Shown here: positions 1 through 5,900 of the stretch, in pieces | Layout of the letters: every line of letters starts with the position of its first letter | Numbering within the stretch: position 1 is the first letter of the stretch | NCBI GenBank assembly: GCA_012727685.1 | Contig: JAAYGO010000197.1 | Location: forward strand, 1-6,514 | DNA: 6,514 bases | Reading direction: 5' to 3' | Origin: Bacillota bacterium | Lineage (GTDB): Bacteria > Bacillota > Dethiobacteria > DTU022 | Position numbers and translations under genes: made by a program | Notes under the pieces: model-generated | The model's database searches: none | Told to the model about the DNA's origin: nothing | Seen by the model: the letters and a program-made list of their open reading frames with translations, nothing else

Positions 1-318
1 ACCTGGCCAATCTGCAGGTTGTTGGGATCCACTCCCGGGTTGGCCGCCTGGATCGCCGCCACCGTGGTCCCGAAGCGCTGCGCCAGCAAGAAATAGGTGT
101 CACCCGGTTGAATGGTATACAGGAAACCATTCGGACATGACGGCGGAGGCGCCGCCACCGGGATGCAGATGACCTGCCCAATCTGCAGGTTGTTGGGATC
201 CACTCCCGGGTTGGCCGCCTGGATCGCCGCCGCCGTGGTCCCGAAGCGCTGCGCCAGAATGAAATAGGTGTCACCCGGCTGTATGGTATACAGGAAACCG
301 TTCGGGCATGGCGGCGGA
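1..318 (-). repeat. Tandem 171-bp coding repeat (two LysM units)
   Basis: Positions 1-147 and 172-318 are two copies of the same sequence, offset by exactly 171 bp (57 codons). I count 9 mismatches in 147 aligned bases, about 94% identity. Five differences are silent; the others give Ala/Val, Ile/Leu (two bases) and Pro/Ser changes. The left copy is cut by the window edge, so more copies may follow. Such high identity suggests recent duplication or gene conversion within the gene. Confidence 0.9.
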
Positions 319-347
319 CCGGAAAAGGACATGCTCTGATCGCTCAT
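1..347 (-). CDS. Tandem LysM-domain protein, N-terminal part (gene cut by left edge)
   Basis: LysM domains bind the N-acetylglucosamine backbone of peptidoglycan, so this protein probably attaches to the cell wall or spore cortex. The first 115 codons are present. A short leader (MSDQSMSFSGPPP) is followed by LysM 1 (about residues 20-62) and LysM 2 (from residue 77, running off the edge), joined by a Pro/Ala linker (VAAPPP). Each unit has the LysM pattern YTIQPGDTYF, then LAQRFGT, then AANPGVDPNNLQIGQ. Each unit begins with CPNGF, and unit 1 ends in VICIP, so C14 and C61 bracket LysM 1. The ATG at 347 was chosen because an AAGGAGGA site lies 6 bases upstream. No signal peptide or membrane segment is visible, which recalls spore-coat LysM proteins such as SafA, but that role is inferred. 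The gene is transcribed divergently from the phosphofructokinase gene. More LysM units or a catalytic domain may lie beyond the edge. Confidence 0.9.
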   Translation of the reverse strand, partial: MSDQSMSFSGPPPCPNGFLYTIQPGDTYFILAQRFGTTAAAIQAANPGVDPNNLQIGQVICIPVAAPPPSCPNGFLYTIQPGDTYFLLAQRFGTTVAAIQAANPGVDPNNLQIGQ

Positions 348-353
348 CCCTGG

Positions 354-361
354 TCCTCCTT
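354..361 (-). promoter_or_regulatory. Ribosome binding site of the LysM gene
   Basis: On the minus strand this reads AAGGAGGA, a near-perfect Shine-Dalgarno sequence. It lies 6 bases before the ATG at 347 and fixes that start. Confidence 0.85.
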
Positions 362-523
362 TCGCTTCAATTCTTCTACACACTATGTCATTGACCGCCG
401 ATAAGTGCACGGTATTTTACCCCCTGGGGCAAACCGGTTGCAGGCGTGCCGTCTCAAACAGCCCATGCATTGAAAGCATAGTAAGGAAAAGCTTTCTTTG
501 CCAGCCAGAGATCTCCTGAAACC

Positions 524-553
524 TTGACCGGCGGGATTAAAATTCTGTATACT
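524..553 (+). promoter_or_regulatory. Probable sigma-A promoter of the phosphofructokinase-aldolase operon
   Basis: TTGACC (524-529) and TATACT (548-553) each match the -35 and -10 consensus at five of six positions, with an 18-base spacer. Transcription would start near 560 and give an untranslated leader of about 115 bases. A second, weaker pair closer to the gene, TTGAAG (617-622) and TATACC (641-646), also has an 18-base spacer and would give a leader of about 24 bases. Confidence 0.6.
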
Positions 554-660
554 TGAACTGGATTTTCTCTAGATTTTCTAAAGATAGATCTGCAAGCCAG
601 TATTAGCCGTTATCAATTGAAGCAAACTATACGAGGCAACTATACCCCTGGAAGAAAATC

Positions 661-668
661 TAAGGAGA
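661..668 (+). promoter_or_regulatory. Ribosome binding site of the phosphofructokinase gene
   Basis: TAAGGAGA lies 7 bases before the ATG at 676, a strong Shine-Dalgarno match at ideal spacing. It supports that start. Confidence 0.85.
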
Positions 669-675
669 AGATCTG

Positions 676-1845
676 ATGAAGAAGACAGTTGGCTTGCTGA
701 CCGGCGGCGGCGATGTTCCCGGGCTGAACCCGTGCATGAAAGCTTTTGTCCTCTCCGCCCTGGAAAGCGGCTGCAGGGTCATCGGCATCCGCCGGGGATG
801 GGGCGGGTTGCTTAACTACAATATAAACGATCCGTCCGGCAATGAGGAGCATGCCCGGGAACTGAGTGCGTACGATGTCCGCACCATTGATCGTACCGGC
901 GGCACTTTCCTGCATACCTCCCGGACCAACCCCCAGCGGGTGAAAGAGAAAGACATCCCCGCATTTTTAAAGGGCTCCAGCCTTGGCCGGGCAGTCGATG
1001 ATGCGGGCACCATGGATTACACCGATCATATCAAGCAGGTAATCGGTCACCTCGGGATCGGCGTCCTGGTGACCATCGGCGGCGACGATACCCTGAGTTA
1101 CGCGGTGCGGCTGCACCGGGAAGGAATCCCCGTGGTGGCGATCCCCAAGACCATGGACAATGACGTCTTCGGCACCGATTACTGCATCGGCTTTTCGACC
1201 GCGGTGACGCGCAGCGTCAATTTCATCACCAACATGCGCACAGCCGTCGGTTCGCACGAGCGGATCGGGGTGATCGAGCTTTTCGGGCGCAACTCCGGGG
1301 AAACCAGCCTGTTCACCGCCTACCTCTCCGATGTGGACCGGGCCATCATCTCCGAAGTGCCCTTTGATATTGATAAATTATGCCGCTTTCTCGTGGAGGA
1401 CCGGCGCAACAACCCGTCCAACTATGCGATGATGACCATTTCCGAGGGGGCGATCATGGAAGGCGGGGAAGTGATCGAAACTGGAGAAGCCGATGCCTAC
1501 GGCCACCGCAAGCTTGGCGGCATCGGGGCCATCGTGGCCGACCAGATCAAGCGGCGCACCGGCATCGATACCATGTTCCAGCAGCTCGCCTACTTGATGC
1601 GCTCCGGCCCCCCCGATTCGCTGGACCGGATGGTGGCCATGTCCTTCGGCCACCTGGCCATGCAGCTCATCCGCTGCGGCGAAACCGGCAAGATGGTCGC
1701 CCTGCATGCCGGCAAGTATACCGCTCTGCCTGTCGAGATGGTCCTGGCTGGCGTCAAGCGGGTCGATGTGCCCGCTTATTACAACCTTGAAACCTACCGG
1801 CCGAAGATTAAAGATTTCATGGGAGTACCCATGTTTTTAACCTGA
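676..1845 (+). CDS. pfp: 6-phosphofructokinase, probably pyrophosphate-dependent
   Basis: This cytoplasmic enzyme phosphorylates fructose 6-phosphate to fructose 1,6-bisphosphate. The 389-residue protein has the family signatures in order: TGGGDVPGLN (9-18, phosphoryl-donor loop), GGDDT (135-139), PKTMDND (157-163, with D161 the expected catalytic base), IELFGRNSGE (200-209, replacing the usual MGR motif), SEG (256-258, sugar binding) and R309/R318 in the C-terminal sugar-phosphate region. In this family, Asp at the fourth position of GGDD (D138; Gly in ATP enzymes such as E. coli PfkA) together with Lys in PKT (K158; Gly in E. coli) marks use of pyrophosphate instead of ATP. The reaction would then be reversible and could serve both glycolysis and gluconeogenesis. 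The protein is longer than the roughly 320-residue bacterial ATP enzymes. It is first in an operon with the aldolase that uses its product. Donor specificity is inferred from residues; the family assignment is secure. Confidence 0.93.
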   Translation: MKKTVGLLTGGGDVPGLNPCMKAFVLSALESGCRVIGIRRGWGGLLNYNINDPSGNEEHARELSAYDVRTIDRTGGTFLHTSRTNPQRVKEKDIPAFLKGSSLGRAVDDAGTMDYTDHIKQVIGHLGIGVLVTIGGDDTLSYAVRLHREGIPVVAIPKTMDNDVFGTDYCIGFSTAVTRSVNFITNMRTAVGSHERIGVIELFGRNSGETSLFTAYLSDVDRAIISEVPFDIDKLCRFLVEDRRNNPSNYAMMTISEGAIMEGGEVIETGEADAYGHRKLGGIGAIVADQIKRRTGIDTMFQQLAYLMRSGPPDSLDRMVAMSFGHLAMQLIRCGETGKMVALHAGKYTALPVEMVLAGVKRVDVPAYYNLETYRPKIKDFMGVPMFLT

Positions 1846-1875
1846 GGCCGGTCGGTGCAGATAAAAAATAACGAG

Positions 1876-1881
1876 AGGTGA
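1876..1881 (+). promoter_or_regulatory. Ribosome binding site of the aldolase gene
   Basis: AGGTGA, within GAGAGGTGA, matches the 3' part of the Shine-Dalgarno consensus. It lies 6 bases before the ATG at 1888, inside the 42-bp gap after the phosphofructokinase stop. No terminator is seen in this gap, which fits co-transcription. Confidence 0.75.
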
Positions 1882-1887
1882 AACAAG

Positions 1888-2835
1888 ATGATCGTGCCGA
1901 CCACGAAATTGTTTGAATTGGCCTATGGCAAATATGCAATCGGCGCTTATAACATCAATAATCTCGAGCAGACCATGGGCCTATTCAGGGGCAACCTGGA
2001 AAGCAGCGCACCGTTTATTATCCAGATCAGCAAGGGAGCCCGCTCCTACACGCACAAGAAGATGCTGGAATCGCTGATCCGGGCTGCCGATGAGATCTTT
2101 CCCGAAGCGATCTTTGCCGTGCATCTCGATCATGGCGATGAAGCGACCTGCTTGGACTGTATCAATAGCGGCTTTTACAGCTCGGTGATGATCGACGCCA
2201 GCCACGAAGATTTTGAAACCAATATCGCCATCACCCGCCGCGTCGTGGAGGCGGCCCATGCCAGGGGAATTGTGGTGGAGGCCGAGCTCGGCCAGCTTGG
2301 CGGGGTCGAAGAACACGTTAAAGTCAGCGAGTCGGAGGCCAAGCTGACCAACCCCGACCAGGCCAAGGAGTTCGTCGAGCAGACTGGCTGCGATTCCCTG
2401 GCCGTGGCCATCGGAACCTCGCACGGCGCCTTTAAATTCACCGGTGACCAGGTCCTTCGCTTTGACGTGCTCGCGGAGATCCAGAAGCGGCTGCCCGGCT
2501 ACCCGCTGGTCATGCACGGCAGCAGCTCCGTACCCCAGGAAGAGGTGGAGCGCATCAACCAGGCCGGCGGCAACCTCAAGGGAGCCAAGGGCGTGGATGC
2601 CGACCAGTTTAAGCGGGCGGCGGAGCTCGGCGTAACCAAGATCAACATCGATACCGACGGACGCCTGGTCTGGACCCGGGTGCACCGGGAACACTTCCTG
2701 GAACATCCCGAGAACTTCGACCTGCGGGCGCCGGGAAAAGTTTTCATGGCCGAATACGCCAAATTCATCGCCCAGAAAAATGAAAAGCTCGGTTCAGCCG
2801 GCAAGCTGGAGGAAGTGCGCCGGGCCTTATCCTAA
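1888..2835 (+). CDS. fba: Class II (zinc-dependent) fructose-bisphosphate aldolase
   Basis: The enzyme reversibly cleaves fructose 1,6-bisphosphate into dihydroxyacetone phosphate and glyceraldehyde 3-phosphate in the cytoplasm. The 315-residue length is normal for the family. Class II hallmarks are all present. HLDHG (79-83) supplies the catalytic Asp D81 and zinc ligand H82. VEAELGQLGG (130-139) is the conserved acidic motif. GTSHG (176-180) and MHGSSS (209-214) supply zinc ligands H179 and H210. NIDTDGR (253-259) forms the phosphate-binding loop. The C-terminal GSAGKL motif is also conserved. The SSSVPQEEVERIN stretch resembles the class II forms of spirochaetes, Bacteroides and Firmicutes more than E. 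coli FbaA; this is from memory. It follows the phosphofructokinase gene by 42 bp on the same strand, so the operon encodes two consecutive steps. It is the last gene of the operon and converges on the PglZ gene. Confidence 0.96.
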   Translation: MIVPTTKLFELAYGKYAIGAYNINNLEQTMGLFRGNLESSAPFIIQISKGARSYTHKKMLESLIRAADEIFPEAIFAVHLDHGDEATCLDCINSGFYSSVMIDASHEDFETNIAITRRVVEAAHARGIVVEAELGQLGGVEEHVKVSESEAKLTNPDQAKEFVEQTGCDSLAVAIGTSHGAFKFTGDQVLRFDVLAEIQKRLPGYPLVMHGSSSVPQEEVERINQAGGNLKGAKGVDADQFKRAAELGVTKINIDTDGRLVWTRVHREHFLEHPENFDLRAPGKVFMAEYAKFIAQKNEKLGSAGKLEEVRRALS

Positions 2836-2848
2836 CCCATAAACCAAT

Positions 2849-2904
2849 AAACCAAGGGGACGGTTCTCCTGGTCTGTAGACCAGGAGAACCGTCCCCTTG
2901 GTTT
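2849..2904. repeat. Perfect 26-bp inverted repeat (REP-like palindrome, possible two-way terminator)
   Basis: The left arm (2849-2874) and right arm (2879-2904) are exact reverse complements around a TGTA loop (2875-2878). The core reads GGGGACGGTTCTCCTGGTC, and the outer 7 bases are AAACCAA on the left and TTGGTTT on the right. It sits between two converging genes, 13 bp after the aldolase stop and 33 bp beyond the end of the PglZ gene. It could stop transcription from either side, although no long T-run follows the stem. Its perfection and length are greater than a terminator needs. From memory, GGGGACGGTTCT-type palindromes recur across the genomes of Clostridia and some deltaproteobacteria, much like REP elements mobilised by TnpA_REP (RAYT) transposases. 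No transposase is in the window. Confidence 0.85.
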
Positions 2905-2936
2905 GCCGTCCTCTTGGTTTGCCTGCTTGGTTTGCC
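2897..2936. repeat. Three direct copies of CTTGGTTTGCC
   Basis: The 11-mer CTTGGTTTGCC occurs at 2897-2907, 2913-2923 and 2926-2936, spaced 16 and 13 bp apart. The first copy overlaps the outer right arm of the palindrome. The inverted form AAACCAA appears twice on the other side (2841-2847 and 2849-2855). The palindrome is therefore embedded in a small array of its own end sequence. The last copy ends 1 bp before the PglZ stop codon. Confidence 0.8.
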
Positions 2937-2937
2937 T

Positions 2938-5900
2938 TTAATACTTCTTAAGCAAGATCCAGGGGGCGAGAACCTCGAAGAAGGTGTCTCCGCCGTGCAG
3001 GTAGAGCGGATCCTCCTTGTTGCTCTTGTTGTGGTAGAGGTTGGTTTTAAAGCCGTGATCCGCGGCGAGCAGCAGCAGCGAGCCCGTGGGGAGACAGTCC
3101 AGCAGAGGCTGGATCTTCTGTTGGCTCTGCAGCAGCAGCTCTTCCAGCAGCACCGGCAGAGGATCGCGGGAAAGATGGATCTTCTCATCGACAAAATTAA
3201 ATTTCAAAGCCTGCAGGGGCCCTTCCCGCTCCGGGCGGAGCCGCCTGTTGTCTACCGCCTCCAGGAAGGCGGCAGGGTCGGAGATGAGCTCGGCCACCAG
3301 GTGCTCGTCCATATTTAAAAGGTGGCCGAGCAGCCCTTCCTCTTTTAACGGCTGCAGCTGTTCTTCAGTTACGGTAGGCAGCGCCGCCCACAAGAAACCT
3401 TCCCGAAGCACCTGGAAACCGCGCTCCGCAAGGGCCTTTTCCAGCAAGGCGTCCCAGATGTCGAGGCGGGCGCCGTCGAGCAAGGCCAGGTAAACGCCCC
3501 GGCCGGCTCCTTCCCTCCCGGCCCACAGGGGCAGTTGCCTGAAAAGCTGGGCCAGGGTCATGCGGCGGGAGGGAGGTTCCTGAGCAAGGTATCCGGCAAA
3601 CGCTTCGCCCAGCGGCTCAAGCAGCGCAGCATAGCGGCGCCGCCACCTGAGCACGGTAACCTCGGGGACTAAGCGCTGCGCGGGAGCCGCGGCAAGGCGT
3701 TCCAGCAAAAGCTCAAAGGGGGCCAGCAGGCGGTAAAAGCGCTCCCATCCCTTGTCGTCGCCGGGCGGTGCTTCGGCCACGCGTCCGGTATCGTTTAAAA
3801 TCAGGTGGCACTCGGCCAGGGCCAGCAGACTCTGTAGATAAGCACTCTTCTCCTCCCGGTGAGCTGCAATCAAAGACAGATCCTCCCGGGAAATCGCTTT
3901 CAGGGCTTCACGCAGGGTGCCGGCCATGACGCTCAGCTGCGGCCCGGAATCTTCCGCGGCAATCTGGATGGCCAGCTTCCCGGCGATCTCCCGGCTTACC
4001 GCCGGGAAATAAGGTTCATCGAGCAACAGCTCCAGCAAGCTGTCGAAACGGTGCGGTGCGTCGGCATAGCGGAAATAAAACTCCAGCAACTGGCTGGCGG
4101 GCAGCAGCGCCTCGGCAGCCGCGGCGGCACGCTCCAAAAAACTTGCCGGCAGCGCCCCCCGCTCCGCCAGCAGGGATTCACCGAGGGCTACCAGGGCGTC
4201 CCGGTATTCGCCCCAGCCGGCAGCGCCCGCTTCCGGGAGACCGGCGAGCAACTGCTCCAGCGCAGCACCGGCATCTCCACCCGCCCCGGCGCCGCTGCCT
4301 CCAACCCCAAGGCGGTGATATTTCAGCCAGCCCCACAAGAGGGCCAGCGCATACAATCGCTCTGCTTTTAGGTCCCCGGCCAGCGGAAGCAGGCGGGGAA
4401 ATTTTTCCTCCAGGTAAGCGTGCGGCTCCGCCTCCGGCCCGGCGGCAAGATCCGGCCGGCCCGGTTCCGCCCCGCCGGCATGGTCCCGCAAAACAGGCCC
4501 CTGGCGCCGGATCACCCGCACATATTCGGGCACCTTCCCCTCACCGCCGGAGAGCCATTCCCGGAACAGCCCCTCCAGTTGCGCGGCGTTAAAAACCCGC
4601 CCCGCCAGCAGCTCCTGCAGGTCTTCCACAGCCCGTTCCGCGATCATGGCATCCCCGGTCAGGGCGCGGTTGATCTGGCCGGTCGTGTTCCGGTTAAACA
4701 GGGCGGAGAGGGCGGGCACCAGCTCCAGGGGAGGTGCGGCAGCGTCCAGCTGCAGCAGTTCCCGCAGCGGGGCCGCCTCCTGGCGCCGGCCGATCAGCTC
4801 CAGGTGTTCGGCATGGGCGGCGATCTTTGGCCTGAAGGCGGGGTCCTGCAGGGCGGCCAGGTAAGCCTTGATCCCGCGCAAAATCTGCTCTTCCAGTTCG
4901 GCGATTTCGGGCAGCGCCACCGTTTCACCGAGCCTGAAACCGCAGGAGCAGGCGGGCCGCTCCGCCAGCAGCAGTTCATCGGCGGCGCGGCACTCCTTTT
5001 CCAGGGGCAAGGCCAGGCGCCGGTTGACCGCCACCAGGTCATCCGGCACCACAACCGTGTTGATCCGCCCGAGCAGCTCCAGGAGGCGGTAAGCACCCGT
5101 TTCCATGAGCGCGCGATACGGCTTCATGCGCCCACTGCCCACGGCGCCGTCGTGCTCGGCGCGGTAGAGGGAAATGTATTCATCCTGAAAATACTTAAAT
5201 TCCCGTTTCAAGCGCTCCCGGTATTTCTCTTCCCAGAGGAGCGCCTCTTCTGCGAGCAGCTCCGTAAGGAGGCGATAGCGCCGGCGCAGCGACTGGTAGC
5301 GCTCGCCCTCAGGGATCACCAGCGCCTCATCTTTAAGATAATGGCCAAGGCGCATTATCTCCAGGAGATCGCCGTGCAAAAAATCGTAGAAGGCCGCCAG
5401 CCGGTTCCAGTCCGCGCTGATCAGCGGTGCTGCCTGGCAGGCTGCGAGAAAACGCTCCAGCCCTTCGCGGGAGGCATAGGAAGTCTTGATTTCCTCCAAA
5501 AAAGAGAGAAAGCGTCCGGCGGTCTTCTCGAGCTTGTCCCAGTTGACCGCGGTAAAAAGGGGGTGCTCTCTCAGCCTCTCGATGCGGTTTTTGATCTCCG
5601 CCGCCTTGCCGCTCCACTCCACCTTGAAAGTGATTACCGCTTCCCAGGCCTGCTGCTGCGCCGCAAAGGTGAGCGGGCTCCGGCGCAGCCGCGGCGGCAA
5701 GAAAGGCAGCTCGGCTAAAACCTTTTGCAGCTCCGGCCTGATCAGGGTGCCGGGGCCGATCTCATCCATATTCCAAAAGCGGTAGAAGTTCACCTGGGAG
5801 GGGGCCAGCCGCTTGCCGCCCTGGTAGGCGGAGACAGCCCCGCTCAGGATGGCCGCCATGCCGAGGGCCTGGAACCCGGCCTCGCTGAGGCCGAAGGGGC

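Larger units (their letters stand above)
348..675. other. Divergent intergenic region between the LysM and phosphofructokinase genes
   Basis: I see no coding region in these 328 bp. The half nearest the phosphofructokinase gene (about 535-660) is clearly more AT-rich than the flanking genes, and it holds the promoter signals listed separately. Small symmetric sites are present: AACCGGTT (432-439), GAGATCTC (508-515), and GGTA/TACC ends around an ATTTT core near 411-421. AGATCT occurs three times (509-514, 586-591, 669-674). None matches an operator I recognise. On the minus strand no strong sigma-A promoter for the LysM gene stands out. A CATAGTGTG at 387-379 with AC 17 bases upstream loosely resembles a mother-cell sporulation (sigma-K-like) promoter, but the match is poor. 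No known riboswitch fold was recognised in the leader. Confidence 0.6.

Noticed and set aside
379..406. Sporulation-type (sigma-K-like) promoter for the LysM gene
   Set aside because: CATAGTGTG with an AC 17 bases upstream only partly fits the consensus, and such short motifs occur by chance. It is mentioned in the intergenic entry but not called as a feature.
410..439. Intrinsic terminator or attenuator around the CCCCCTGGGG and AACCGGTT segments
   Set aside because: The stems are short and interrupted, no T-run follows on either strand, and no gene ends here.
586..674. Leader hairpin pairing AGATCT (586-591) with AGATCT (669-674) next to the ribosome binding site
   Set aside because: AGATCT is self-complementary and pairing extends only one weak base further, so this is too short to argue for translational control.
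1981..2706. A 241-codon open frame on the minus strand, opposite the aldolase gene
   Set aside because: It mirrors a gene with complete class II aldolase motifs, and its own translation shows no family signature.
4420..5718. A 432-codon open frame on the plus strand, opposite the PglZ gene
   Set aside because: Its translation is rich in Pro, Gly, Arg and Gln with no recognisable motif. It lies antisense to a frame that contains clear PglZ motifs and runs on continuously. Such shadow frames are common in GC-rich DNA. The same holds for the frames at 3859-4371 and 5725-6165.
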